A stretch of 56,398 nt of DNA from the NCBI GenBank assembly GCA_900546635.1, contig URDS01000006.1, positions 1-56,398 on the forward strand, written 5' to 3'. Shown here piece after piece: positions 8,687 to 16,905 of the stretch; position 1 is the first letter of the stretch; each line of letters begins with the position of its first letter. The position numbers and the translations under genes were made by a program. This DNA is from an uncultured Eubacteriales bacterium. Its GTDB lineage: Bacteria > Bacillota > Clostridia > Oscillospirales > CAG-272. The notes under the pieces are model-generated. The model was given only the letters and a program-made list of their open reading frames with translations. It was not told the DNA's origin and ran no database searches.

Positions 8687-9775
8687 TTATTTCGGATTTT
8701 TCTCTGCGAAGTCCTTCATAAACTCCACAAGCTTTTCAACGCCCTCAATGGGCATTGCATTGTAAATCGACGCGCGCATGCCGCCGACGCTGCGGTGGCC
8801 TTTCAGGTTCTTGAGTCCGGCGGCAGAAGCTTCCGACGCGAATTTCTTATCGAGATCCGCATTGCCGGTAACAAACGTCACATTCATCATCGAACGGGAT
8901 TCCGGACGGACGGGCGCGATATAGTAATCCTGAGAATCCAGATAATCGTACAGAATACCGCATTTTTTCTCGTTGTACGCCTTCATTTTGTCAAGGCCGC
9001 CGACCTCGTTCAAAATCCACTCGTACACAAGTCCCGCCATATAAATGGAATAGCAGGGCGGCGTGTTGTACATCGAATCATTGTCCGCCATAACCTTGTA
9101 ATCCAGCATCGTGGGGATCGTCTCAGGCGCATTGCCGATCAAATCCTCGCGCACAATCACAACCGTAAGACCTGCGGGCGCCATGTTTTTCTGCGCGCCG
9201 GCATAGATCAAACCGAAACGGCTCACATCCACCGGCTCGGAAATGATACAGGAGGACATATCCGCAACCAGCGGAATATCACCGGTATCCGGAATGGAAT
9301 CGAACTTGGTACCGTAGATCGTATTATTAAAGCAAATATGCACATAGTCCGCATCCGGGCGGAAGCTCTCCCGCGTGGTTTTCGGAACATATGTAAAGTT
9401 GTCCTCAGCCGATGAAGCCGCGCAGACTACATCGCCGAACTTTTTCGCTTCCTTGAAAGCCTTGTTGGAAAACTGTCCGGAAACGATATAATCCGCCTTG
9501 TGATTTTTGTTCATCAGATTGAGCGGAACGGCGGCAAACTGCGTGGAAGCGCCGCCCTGCAAAAACAGAACCTTATAATTGTCCGGAATCTTCATCAACC
9601 GGCGAAGATTTGCCTCTGCGTTTTTGATGATCGCTTCATAATCGGGAGACCGGTGGCTCATTTCCATGACGGACATGCCGCTGTTCCCATAACAAACCAA
9701 TTCGTCGCGCGCGCGCTCCAGAACCGGAAGCGGAAGCATGGACGGCCCTGCGGAAAAATTATAAACCCTGGACAT
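8687..9775 (-). CDS. serC: Phosphoserine aminotransferase
   Basis: 362 residues from ATG 9775. In-frame Met codons lie slightly upstream, but AGGGGTGA is spaced five bases from this one, and the family begins with this 'MSRVYNFSAGPSMLP'. It is a PLP enzyme that transfers the amino group from glutamate to phosphohydroxypyruvate; the PLP lysine is in 'GAQKNMAPAG'. It is first in a serC-serA operon with a consensus promoter and a pair of palindromes upstream. The product of the pathway, serine, feeds glyA at 29-30 kb. Confidence 0.96.
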   Translation of the reverse strand: MSRVYNFSAGPSMLPLPVLERARDELVCYGNSGMSVMEMSHRSPDYEAIIKNAEANLRRLMKIPDNYKVLFLQGGASTQFAAVPLNLMNKNHKADYIVSGQFSNKAFKEAKKFGDVVCAASSAEDNFTYVPKTTRESFRPDADYVHICFNNTIYGTKFDSIPDTGDIPLVADMSSCIISEPVDVSRFGLIYAGAQKNMAPAGLTVVIVREDLIGNAPETIPTMLDYKVMADNDSMYNTPPCYSIYMAGLVYEWILNEVGGLDKMKAYNEKKCGILYDYLDSQDYYIAPVRPESRSMMNVTFVTGNADLDKKFASEASAAGLKNLKGHRSVGGMRASIYNAMPIEGVEKLVEFMKDFAEKNPK

Positions 9776-9835
9776 CTGCATCACCCCTGACCGCATAAGC
9801 GGTGCCTTTCTGCAATTCGTAAGAATATACTTATT

Positions 9836-9864
9836 ATTATAAACTCAGATTCAAGCGCCGTCAA
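9836..9864 (-). promoter_or_regulatory. SigA promoter of serC-serA
   Basis: On the minus strand TTGACG (9864-9859), 17 bp, TATAAT (9841-9836), about 60 bp upstream of the serC start. Confidence 0.85.
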
Positions 9865-9882
9865 TATGCATTTTAAATTCCG

Positions 9883-9935
9883 TGTAAATTTACAAATTTT
9901 TTCTTCAGTTTTCCTTTTTTCTGTAAATTTTTACA
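9883..9935. promoter_or_regulatory. Paired TGTAAA/TTTACA palindromes upstream of serC
   Basis: TGTAAATTTACA (9883-9894, a perfect 12-bp palindrome) and TGTAAATTTTTACA (9922-9935) lie just upstream of the serC -35. Their centres are 40 bp apart, close to four helical turns. The exact reverse complement of the second site occurs in the leader of the AbrB-like gene (18088-18101). This looks like a binding site for one regulator, which I cannot name. Confidence 0.5.
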
Positions 9936-9957
9936 TTAGAGTTTAAAAAAACACGGT

Positions 9958-9984
9958 AAAAAAGGAGCGGCCCTAAACCGCCCC
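9958..9984 (-). terminator. Terminator of the M50 protease operon
   Basis: On the minus strand GGGGCGG (9984-9978) pairs with CCGCTCC (9970-9964), including one G-U pair, followed by TTTTTT. Confidence 0.75.
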
Positions 9985-10004
9985 GCAAAAATTCCGGCGC
10001 TTTT

Positions 10005-10595
10005 CTATTTTAAAAAAGAAAATTCGGTGTTTTTGACAAAAATATACATGGAAAAAAGCACGGCGTAAAGCCCCTCTGAGGTCGTGATCAAAAGATAGGA
10101 AGCAAACAAAAACCAGAAAAAGCTGACGATATACGTCAGGACGCAAAGGCACCTTGCGGCAAAATCCGGCCCCCGCCGCGCAGCAAGACATACATAGAGC
10201 AAACGGCCGCCGTCAAGCGGCGATGCGGGCAGCAGATTCAGCAGCGCAAGAAGAAAGCTGATGATGCCGAATGTCAGAATATCCACAAAGCAGAAGCGAT
10301 ACAACAAAACTGAAATTACGGTGCAGAGCAAATTGGCCGCGCTGCCGGCGGCGGCCACCGCCGCTTCGCCTCTGAGCGTCAGCGTATTCTCATCAATTTC
10401 CATACAAAGCCCAAACGGCGCGGGCGCAAAAGAACGCAGGCGGCCTCCGGCAAGGCGCAGCATCACAAGATGCGCGCTCTCGTGCACAAACACCGCCGCC
10501 GCAAAGGGCAGCATAACGCCGCCCGACATCAGACAAAACAAAATCATCGGCAGCGCGCAAAAAAGAATCCCGGTAAATCGTTTCAGTTCACGCAT
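10005..10595 (-). CDS. Site-2 (M50) membrane protease, SpoIVFB-like
   Basis: 196 residues, highly hydrophobic. The zinc-binding HESAH (38-42) and the second metal ligand motif 'NLLPASPLDGGRLL' (120-133) place it in family M50. Intramembrane proteases of this class cut regulators within the membrane. It lacks a CBS domain and is shorter than Bacillus SpoIVFB, but 'GGRLRSFAPAPFGLCMEI' resembles SpoIVFB-like clostridial proteins, so a role in SigK activation is possible, not shown. It follows the 102-residue membrane protein gene by three bases, implying coupled translation and possibly a regulatory partner. Confidence 0.85.
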   Translation of the reverse strand: MRELKRFTGILFCALPMILFCLMSGGVMLPFAAAVFVHESAHLVMLRLAGGRLRSFAPAPFGLCMEIDENTLTLRGEAAVAAAGSAANLLCTVISVLLYRFCFVDILTFGIISFLLALLNLLPASPLDGGRLLYVCLAARRGPDFAARCLCVLTYIVSFFWFLFASYLLITTSEGLYAVLFSMYIFVKNTEFSFLK

Positions 10596-10598
10596 AAA

Positions 10599-10907
10599 TC
10601 ACCGAAACTGCTGATAAATGCCGTTGTAGCGCGCTATGTATTCATCCGCCGCCGCGTCCACCGCGGCGCGCGCCGCAACCGCCGAATCCGCGTCCTCCGA
10701 AATCTCCGGCTCCATTCCCAGAAAAGCGGCGATTGCTTCGTTTTCATTCATAAAGGCGCGCACAGCCTCGGCCGCACCCGAAAGCGTACCGTCCGACAGT
10801 TCGCTCTCAATCCCGTCATACATCCAGACCGACAGCGCAAACACCACGGTAAGCATCAGGGAAAGGACGATTACGGCCGCGCCTTCTTTTCCGACATGTC
10901 TGTCCAT
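10599..10907 (-). CDS. Small membrane-anchored protein of unknown function
   Basis: 102 residues. A short basic N-terminus is followed by one transmembrane helix (about 9-30) and an acidic, alanine-rich, mostly helical exterior domain (about 31-102). The start, ATG 10907, has GGGGTGAT seven bases upstream, and the coding frame runs into the M50 gene three bases after the stop. I do not recognise the family. Its position suggests an inhibitor or adaptor of the protease, as SpoIVFA and BofA are for SpoIVFB, but it resembles neither. Confidence 0.65.
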   Translation of the reverse strand: MDRHVGKEGAAVIVLSLMLTVVFALSVWMYDGIESELSDGTLSGAAEAVRAFMNENEAIAAFLGMEPEISEDADSAVAARAAVDAAADEYIARYNGIYQQFR

Positions 10908-11140
10908 TCAAACATCACCCCGTCACAATTCTATGCGTCCCGATCTGTAATTTTGCTCAAAGGGCAAAAAACTTTCGGTAAAATTTTTTGCCGAAAATAT
11001 TTTTGTACTTTGTTTTACATGCCGCATGCAAAATCTTTGCGCAAGCCAAAATGCACGTGAAAATACACGGATACTATGCTATACTATTATAAAGCCGTCG
11101 GCGCACAATCGAGCGCGGCGCAAAGTAGGGGGAGCATATC

Positions 11141-12004
11141 ATGCATTTTGTAAAAGCCAAAGGCATCCTGTCCGCCAAAAACGGCATGAATATTTACCGT
11201 GGCTGCACGCACGGATGTATTTACTGCGACAGCCGCAGCGCCTGCTATCAGATGAATCATGCGTTTGAAGATATCGAAGTCAAGCAAAACGCCCCGGAAC
11301 TGCTTTTGAACGCACTGCGCCGCAAACGAAAAAAATGTATGATCGGCACAGGCGCCATGTGCGATCCGTATCTGCATTGCGAAGAGACGCTCGGCCTGAC
11401 GCGCAAATGCCTTGAAATCATCGACGACTGCGGTTTCGGGCTGAGTATCCTCACAAAATCCGATCGCGTGCTGCGCGACCTCGATCTCTTGAAACGCATT
11501 CATAAGAAAGCAAAATGCGTCGTGCAAATGACGCTGACCACCTATGATGAAGCACTTTGCCGTATTCTCGAACCGAATGTTTCCACCACAAAGCGACGCT
11601 ATGAGGTCTTGAAAATCCTGAGAGAAAACGACATTCCGACCGTTGTATGGCTCTCGCCGATTCTTCCCTTCCTAAACGATACCGAAGAAAACCTGCGCGG
11701 CATACTGAACTACTCTTTTGACGCGGAGGTAAAAGGCGTCCTCTGCTTCGGAATCGGCACCACCATGCGAAACGGCAGCCGGGAATATTTCTATGCCGCG
11801 CTTGACCGCCGCTTTCCGGGACTCAAACAAAAATACATACAAAAATATGGCGATGCTTACGAATGCGCAAGTGAAAATCACACGGCGCTGATGAACCTCT
11901 TTCATGCCGAATGCGCAGCGAAAGGCGTTATGCATCACCCAAATCAAATTTTTGAATATCTGAATACGCTTTCGAGCGACTGCGAACAATTCAGCTTTTT
12001 TTAA
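11141..12004 (+). CDS. SPL-like radical SAM protein (COG1533 type)
   Basis: 287 residues. The radical SAM cluster is C22, C26, C29 in 'YRGCTHGCIYCDSRS', near the N-terminus as in SplB-like proteins. 'MIGTGAMCDPYLHCEETLGLTRKCLEII' and 'VVWLSPILPFLNDTEENLRGIL' fit the group. It lacks evidence for being a true spore photoproduct lyase: several clostridial paralogues of unknown reaction share this form. The ribosome site is AGGGGGAG, 8-9 bases from ATG 11141. A possible extended -10 (TGCTATACT) sits near 11077-11085 without a clear -35. It is monocistronic. Confidence 0.88.
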   Translation: MHFVKAKGILSAKNGMNIYRGCTHGCIYCDSRSACYQMNHAFEDIEVKQNAPELLLNALRRKRKKCMIGTGAMCDPYLHCEETLGLTRKCLEIIDDCGFGLSILTKSDRVLRDLDLLKRIHKKAKCVVQMTLTTYDEALCRILEPNVSTTKRRYEVLKILRENDIPTVVWLSPILPFLNDTEENLRGILNYSFDAEVKGVLCFGIGTTMRNGSREYFYAALDRRFPGLKQKYIQKYGDAYECASENHTALMNLFHAECAAKGVMHHPNQIFEYLNTLSSDCEQFSFF

Positions 12005-12106
12005 AGACGCCGGTCATGAGCAAAGAAGCGGCAATAAAGACGCGGCCAAATTGCCCGCAACCGCTTTCATCGCCGGTATATTCAATACAGTTTTATACAC
12101 ATAAGT

Positions 12107-12158
12107 AAAAAATCCGCAAACGACAGAGAATGCACTTCTCCCGCCGCCTGCGGATTTT
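12107..12158 (-). terminator. Terminator of the DUF368 gene
   Basis: On the minus strand AAAATCCGCA (12158-12149) pairs with TGCGGATTTT (12118-12109), ending in TTTTTT. Confidence 0.8.
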
Positions 12159-12169
12159 CTTTATTCGGA

Positions 12170-13021
12170 TTATACAAGATCCGGACTGATTTTTCGCCCG
12201 AACCAATCAAACAAAAAAGCAAGGACAAAACCAAGCGCCAAAAGCGCCGCATCGACGAAAAACGCAGCCGGGCTTGCAAACCGCACCGGAATAATCGGAA
12301 TCGTCGTCGCGATCACCACACCGATAATCAGATGATTCATGACCGAAGCATGCCGCTCGAACAGCAATGTAAAAAGCTTTGACAGTCCGATCAGCGCCGC
12401 CGCGCCGCCAAGCGCCATCGGGAGCAAAACAGCCATATCCAAATGCCGAGCGCCGTCCAGCATAGGCTCAAACAACCCCAAAAACAGCAGAATGCTTGCG
12501 GAACTGAGTCCGGGCAAAACAATGCTGATTCCCCACACAACGCCGACAAAGAAGAACCAAAAGATATTCGGCGTAATCGAAAAACCGACGCCGTGCTTCA
12601 GGTATAGAAACAACCCTAAAAACACAATAAGACTGGAAAAAAGCGCAATATACGAACCACCGGTTCGTTTGGTCTTTCCGGCTGTGCGAAAGAGCGCGGG
12701 CAGCGTTCCTAAAATCAAACCCACAAACAAACAGGTAGCAAGCTCACTGTTTTTCTCCATGATGCTGCTGACAGCGCGCAGTAAAATCAAAAAGCCGACC
12801 GCCATACCGCAAAGCACGGGCAGCATCAGCCGCCAATGCCGCCGCAAATTTTTTTTCGGCTGTGCAATAATTTCCATAAGCGGCTTATACAGGCCGAAAA
12901 CGACACAAAGCACACCGCCGCTCACACCGGGCAAAACGCCGCCGATACCGATGATCGCGCCCTGCAAAAAACGAAGTCCGAAGCGCAGAGCAAAGCTTGG
13001 CTCATCGTGTACCACTTGCAT
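12170..13021 (-). CDS. DUF368 membrane protein, PopT-like carrier-lipid transporter
   Basis: About 283 residues and 7-8 transmembrane helices. It shows the internal duplication typical of DUF368: 'GIGGVLPGVSGGVLC' near the N-terminus and 'GISIVLPGLSSASILLFLG' mid-protein. DUF368 proteins (PopT) return undecaprenyl phosphate across the membrane in some bacteria, which would pair with uppP at 39-40 kb; the assignment is by family only. The start is uncertain: ATG 13021 has AGAAGGG directly against it, whereas GTG 13015 is spaced six bases from the same site. The frame is open further upstream but enters unrelated sequence. Confidence 0.87.
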   Translation of the reverse strand: MQVVHDEPSFALRFGLRFLQGAIIGIGGVLPGVSGGVLCVVFGLYKPLMEIIAQPKKNLRRHWRLMLPVLCGMAVGFLILLRAVSSIMEKNSELATCLFVGLILGTLPALFRTAGKTKRTGGSYIALFSSLIVFLGLFLYLKHGVGFSITPNIFWFFFVGVVWGISIVLPGLSSASILLFLGLFEPMLDGARHLDMAVLLPMALGGAAALIGLSKLFTLLFERHASVMNHLIIGVVIATTIPIIPVRFASPAAFFVDAALLALGFVLAFLFDWFGRKISPDLV

Positions 13022-13090
13022 CCCTTCTCTCTTCGGCGCCAAATGCACTGCAGCGCATCCGACACCCCGTATTATCTTTTTTAAAAAGTC

Positions 13091-13433
13091 AAACCGGCGC
13101 CGTAATACAGGATGCCGGTTTAACCGCCGCAAAACCAAGGTTTTCCGACGATGAGGCGCGTTCGCTCGCGCCGTCGCGCCGCCCTCGGCGGCACTCGCGC
13201 GCCTGCAAGGTGTTTACAAGGCGGCACATGTCCGCCTTTTCCCGCCGCAAAACCAAGGTTTTCCGGCGATAAGGCGCGTTCGCTCGCGCCGTCGCGCCGC
13301 CCTCGGCGGCACTCGCGCGCCTGTAAGGTGTTTACAAGGCGGCACATGTCCGCCTTGTAAACATAAATCGATTTGTATTTTCGCCTTGTTGATAAATCGA
13401 AACCGGCGCCGTAATACATGACGCCGGTTTTTT
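13091..13433 (-). repeat. Repeat array A: two 118-bp hairpin units with flanking hairpins
   Basis: This fills most of the 458-bp gap between DUF368 and the CorC gene. Two units repeat with a 118-bp period (AAAACCAAGG at 13131 and 13249). Read on the minus strand each unit holds module 1, a 13-bp perfect hairpin (GTTTACAAGGCGG/CCGCCTTGTAAAC, 13330-13362 in the outermost copy); module 2, a GC-rich cruciform-like segment; and module 3, a short hairpin around AAAACC/GGTTTT. Internal module 1 copies are truncated on one arm. The array is bracketed by two near-identical hairpins, AAACCGGC...GCCGGTTT, at 13091-13121 and 13400-13433. The array lies after the 3' end of the CorC gene in the sense orientation. 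Confidence 0.85.
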
Positions 13434-13479
13434 CCATTCAAACAGTCGCGCCGTAAAACACATTATCGCATCGGCGCGA

Positions 13480-14823
13480 TTATATGGAGAGCTTTTCGCC
13501 GGGCTGTTCTTCCGTCTGCTCCACAAGCTTAATGACCTTTGCAGATTCAACTCTGTGGTTTTCGACCACGCAGTTTTCGATCACAAGGGTCCCCGCCGTC
13601 AGCGAAAGAACCGTACCGTCTTCCGGAACCGAACCGTACAATCCCATTATATACCCGCCGAACGTATCATATTCATCTACCGGAAGCTCCATGGAAAGCG
13701 CGCGGCACACGTCGCCAAGCGATGTACTGCCCTGAATCTCCCATGTATCCTCACCGGTTTTTACGATGTCCGGTTTTTCCTCAGGGGCGCTCTGATCATC
13801 GTCAAAATCGCCGACAATCTGTGCCAAAAGATCATTCATCGTAGCGATACCGGTCACGCCGCCGTACTCGTCGAGTACCACGGCAAAATGATTCTTGGAC
13901 TTTTTCATATGCTTAAACAGCACATCCGCGCGCACGCCCTCCGGTACAAAATAGGGCGGACGAACCGCGCTTTGCATGATAGTTTCCCGGTTTCTGTCCT
14001 CCAGAGCAAAGTAATCCTTTGCACAGAGCACGCCCTCGACCACATCCACCGTTTCGCTGCAAACCGGATAATACGAATGCCGTCCCTCAATAATAATGCG
14101 ATGCCATTCGTCCGGATCATCCTCTAAATACAGCACCTTGAGATCGGTACGATGCGTAGCCAACTCTCCCACCGAAATATCATCAAACTCAAACAGGTTA
14201 TGTATGATCTCGCGCTCATCAATGTCTATAACGCCCTTACGGTTGCCCTGATCTACCAGGTCCTTAATATCTTCCTCATAGACCGTTTCCTCCGTCGCAT
14301 TCGGATCCACGCCGAAAAGCCGCAGCACACCGTTTGTCGAAACGGAAAGCAGCCAAACCACCGGACGGAAAAAGACGGAAAGCGTATGAATCGTGCCCGA
14401 CATGGAAAGCGCCAGTTTTTCCGCGTTTTTCATCGCAAGACGCTTGGGAACCAATTCGCCGCAAACAAGCGTTATATACGATAAAATCAAAGTCACAATG
14501 ACAACCGAAAGCGTATTCAGCGTATTCCGGCTCAGCGCGCCGCCCTCGCGGTAGAGCGCTTCTGTAATCAGTCCGGCAAAATTGTCGGCAGCGAAAGCGC
14601 TTCCGAGAAAGCCGGAAAGGGTTATGGCCACCTGTATGGTCGCAAGAAACTTCGCCGGGTCGCTTGTCATCCTTGAAAGGCGCAGCGCCTTTTTGTTCCC
14701 CTGCTCAATAAGCTGGGCAAGACGCGCGTCGCTCACCGATATGACCGCGATTTCAGCGCAGGCAAAAAACGCATTGCACGCGATCAAAGCAATTTGCAGC
14801 AGCAGCTGCCAAAAAATAGTCAA
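13480..14823 (-). CDS. CNNM/CorC-type transporter (UPF0053, CBS domains)
   Basis: 447 residues: a CNNM transmembrane domain (about 1-190), a pair of CBS domains (about 205-325, with 'FAVVLDEYGGVTGIATMNDLL') and a C-terminal CorC/HlyC domain (about 340-430). Proteins of this class affect magnesium or cobalt efflux; the old name hemolysin is misleading. The start is TTG 14823, seven bases after GGAGG. A consensus promoter lies 250 bp upstream and the leader in between encodes a possible 40-residue peptide; I looked for a magnesium riboswitch there and found none. Repeat array A follows it directly. Confidence 0.92.
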   Translation of the reverse strand: MTIFWQLLLQIALIACNAFFACAEIAVISVSDARLAQLIEQGNKKALRLSRMTSDPAKFLATIQVAITLSGFLGSAFAADNFAGLITEALYREGGALSRNTLNTLSVVIVTLILSYITLVCGELVPKRLAMKNAEKLALSMSGTIHTLSVFFRPVVWLLSVSTNGVLRLFGVDPNATEETVYEEDIKDLVDQGNRKGVIDIDEREIIHNLFEFDDISVGELATHRTDLKVLYLEDDPDEWHRIIIEGRHSYYPVCSETVDVVEGVLCAKDYFALEDRNRETIMQSAVRPPYFVPEGVRADVLFKHMKKSKNHFAVVLDEYGGVTGIATMNDLLAQIVGDFDDDQSAPEEKPDIVKTGEDTWEIQGSTSLGDVCRALSMELPVDEYDTFGGYIMGLYGSVPEDGTVLSLTAGTLVIENCVVENHRVESAKVIKLVEQTEEQPGEKLSI

Positions 14824-14897
14824 AACAATTCCTCCGTAAAAATCTGTAGGCGATTTTCCCTACTGTAATATAAATACATTTTGCTTGCGGGAAACAA

Positions 14898-15020
14898 TCA
14901 GCTTTTCAGACCATAATAGCGGAGAAAAAAAACCAGCTTGGACTTGCAGTACAAATCATACTGCGACAAGAATAAATTTTTCTCTCGTAAGTTGCCGTCA
15001 GCAGAGCCGCCGTCACTCAT
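14898..15020 (-). CDS. Possible 40-residue leader ORF upstream of the CorC gene
   Basis: ATG 15020 is preceded by a strong AGGAGG, eight bases away, and lies 55 bp downstream of a consensus promoter. The ORF ends at TGA 14898-14900, 74 bp before the CorC start. It begins MSDGGSADGNLREKNLF and ends with an aromatic, basic segment, KLVFFLRYYGLKS, that could associate with membrane. I know no family for it. Either a small protein co-transcribed with the transporter or a regulatory leader peptide is possible. The good ribosome site and promoter are the evidence; composition alone would not support it. Confidence 0.5.
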   Translation of the reverse strand: MSDGGSADGNLREKNLFLSQYDLYCKSKLVFFLRYYGLKS

Positions 15021-15072
15021 TTAAGCGATCCTCCTATACACAAATTGAAGCGTATACACGCTATTCAGATTG

Positions 15073-15101
15073 ATTATAGCATAGAAAAATACGTTTTGCA
15101 A
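15073..15101 (-). promoter_or_regulatory. SigA promoter for the small ORF and CorC gene
   Basis: On the minus strand TTGCAA (15101-15096), 17 bp, TATAAT (15078-15073). Confidence 0.82.
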
Positions 15102-15197
15102 GTAGCAATAAAACCAAACTCTGTTTTTTATCCAATAAAACCGCGGTTCCATCTGTGTTTTTTTCAAAAATCGGGATAGAGCAATCCTGCAAAACAC

Positions 15198-15235
15198 AAA
15201 AAATATGTATCCGGGCGCCCTTGCGGGCTCCCGGA
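15198..15235 (-). terminator. Terminator of the VWA gene
   Basis: On the minus strand TCCGGG (15235-15230) and CCCGGA (15215-15210) close a hairpin with an inner CCC/GGG pairing, followed by TACATATTTTTT. Confidence 0.75.
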
Positions 15236-15246
15236 CATGCGCAGCT

Positions 15247-16620
15247 TCAGATCACGCCATTACAGCATTCAAAATCATTGTCAATATAGTTTGCAATAAA
15301 TGACGCTTTAAACTTGCGATCGTTGCACATAGATGCCGCCGAACCGGAAACGTCAAGGGATTCCGGAAGAACAAATTTAATGCACCGCACCGTCACGTCC
15401 TGACAACTCTCTCTGGTATGCGCGGGTACAGTCAGAACTTTCATGCCGCGTTTATATTCATTTCCGCAGTGATCTACCTCGGAAAGCAGCACGGCAAGCG
15501 CTACGCGTTTATGCGGACAAACGTTTCTCAGCGTAACGTCCAACTGAAGTATACATCCCAATGAATCCAGTCCCAAAGAACCGGCGTCAAATTCTACCGC
15601 GTCCTCACATCCATTGACGGTTATATCCACCGGCTCCGGACAAGGCTCCGCCATGACCACAACGCCGCAGTCTACCTCGACAGACGGCGACGGGAACGTG
15701 ACAATGTTCCCCTCATGATCGCTGTAGTCAATGTCCTGATTCACCTCGACCTCTCCCGAACAACTTCCGACATGCATAACCGTAAACTCCAAAACGGCGC
15801 CCTCGCTGTGGTTTACGCCGAGTTCTTCGATTTTCCATTGCAGCGATGTCGGATTGACAAGGCTTGCGCTTCCCTTTGTCGGCGTCGAAAGCGAGATGAT
15901 TTTAAAACAGGGCGATACCGTATCGGTAATCACAATATCCGTAGCGCCCGGTTTTGAAATATTGAGCGCAAGATTCTCAAACAGCGATTCGAGTTCCGCA
16001 TCGTCCGGCGTGATGGCAAGATAAGACGAGGGCGGAACGGACACCCATTTTTCCAGCGCCGCCTCGTCAATGCCGCCGTTTCCGGAAAGTCCGATGGCGT
16101 ATATGATTACGCCCTGCGCTTTCGCCGCAGAAGCAACCAAATTCGGATCTGTTCCGGCGGTCGTCCTGCCGTCCGTAAACATAACCATGACTTTCGCGTT
16201 GTTTGACTGCGGATCAAACAGTTCAAGCGCTTTTTCAAAAGCGTCCGCATGATTGGTCGCGCCGCCGGACGTGAGCGAGTTTACCGCCGACTTCAAATCG
16301 GCAACCGAAGTAATCAGTTGCGTATCCTGCGTGGCGGTACTTGCAAAGCTTACAATTCCGATCCGGCTTCCGTGTCCGATTTGACCGTCCATGGCGCTGT
16401 CCGTGGCTTCGTCAATAATATCAATAAATTTTTTCGCTCCGCTTTTCAAATTGGCAAGCGGACTGCCGGCCATACTGCCCGAGCGGTCGAGAATCAAAAC
16501 AATGTCAGTCGGATTGCTCACAATGTTCGGCTCAGCCGTCAGGGATAATTTTATCTTAAAGGAACCGCCGCATGGTATGCGCGCAGTATCCAGTTCTTTA
16601 TTAGAGTTAGATATTCCCAT
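15247..16620 (-). CDS. Cytosolic von Willebrand factor A domain protein
   Basis: 457 residues. The VWA domain (about 37-230) has an intact metal-ion-dependent adhesion site: DRSGS (45-49), the Thr in 'SGGATNHADA' and the Asp in 'VMFTDGRTT'. A beta-sandwich-like middle part and a cysteine-rich C-terminal domain (about 330-457, ending DFECCNG) follow. There is no signal peptide or membrane helix. Start: ATG 16620 is spaced nine bases from AAAGGG, while the ATG at 16629 touches it. I recognise it as a family widespread in gut Clostridia that begins MGI-N-NK, with no known function. Two nested hairpin arms (16639-16646 and 16657-16664) lie just upstream of the ribosome site. Confidence 0.85.
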   Translation of the reverse strand: MGISNSNKELDTARIPCGGSFKIKLSLTAEPNIVSNPTDIVLILDRSGSMAGSPLANLKSGAKKFIDIIDEATDSAMDGQIGHGSRIGIVSFASTATQDTQLITSVADLKSAVNSLTSGGATNHADAFEKALELFDPQSNNAKVMVMFTDGRTTAGTDPNLVASAAKAQGVIIYAIGLSGNGGIDEAALEKWVSVPPSSYLAITPDDAELESLFENLALNISKPGATDIVITDTVSPCFKIISLSTPTKGSASLVNPTSLQWKIEELGVNHSEGAVLEFTVMHVGSCSGEVEVNQDIDYSDHEGNIVTFPSPSVEVDCGVVVMAEPCPEPVDITVNGCEDAVEFDAGSLGLDSLGCILQLDVTLRNVCPHKRVALAVLLSEVDHCGNEYKRGMKVLTVPAHTRESCQDVTVRCIKFVLPESLDVSGSAASMCNDRKFKASFIANYIDNDFECCNGVI

Positions 16621-16638
16621 CCTATCCATCCCTTTCTA

Positions 16639-16664
16639 AGCCCCTTATTCTGCAAAAAGGGGCT
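16639..16664 (-). other. Hairpin in the 5' leader of the VWA gene
   Basis: AGCCCCTT (16639-16646) pairs with AAGGGGCT (16657-16664), ending about ten bases from the ribosome site. The forward-strand text CCTTATTCTGCA-AAAAGGGGC also occurs upstream of spoIIR (6594 area) with one inserted base. The gap 16665-16905 otherwise holds only a degenerate repeat remnant. Confidence 0.45.
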
Positions 16665-16765
16665 CTCTACAATATATGCGCCCACACGAAAGGATGCTGC
16701 AGGAATCGCTTTTTGCCCTTATTTTTCACGCCGGAATTCGCTGCCGCATGTTTGATTTTCAAGCC

Positions 16766-16818
16766 ATACGCGCCCCAGCGCCCGCGCCGCGCTCGACCTT
16801 TAATTCCAAGGTTCGACG
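16766..16818 (+). repeat. Repeat remnant E (module 3 only, degenerate)
   Basis: ATACGCGCCCCA (from 16766), followed by an imperfect hairpin, CTCGACCTT/AAGGTTCGAC, ending near 16818. The same ATACGCGCCCCA lead-in precedes the module 3 hairpin in array B (23.58 kb) and, less one base pair, in remnant H (38.56 kb). Confidence 0.5.
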
Positions 16819-16905
16819 TTATCTGTCAAAGTTCGCTTTTCAAAAAGCAGAAAGACGCAAATTTACCGATAAAAATTACATTCTGATAACTACGTATGGT
16901 TCAGA

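Noticed and set aside
7815..8765. A long plus-strand ORF (316 codons) opposite serA
   Set aside because: It is the antisense shadow of serA in a GC-biased gene; serA is recognised by motif and has its own promoter and terminator. The same holds for other long antisense ORFs, e.g. opposite valS, glyA and malQ.
13120..13441. Several ORFs of 60-105 codons across repeat array A on both strands, giving peptides such as RRKTKVFRR
   Set aside because: They are translations of the 118-bp hairpin repeat; the same peptides appear from array C in another context, there is no ribosome site, and both strands are open because of GC-rich composition.
14824..15101. Magnesium riboswitch (M-box) upstream of the CorC gene
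   Set aside because: I compared the leader with the ykoK pattern and did not find its conserved blocks; a short ORF with a good ribosome site explains the conserved-looking part better.
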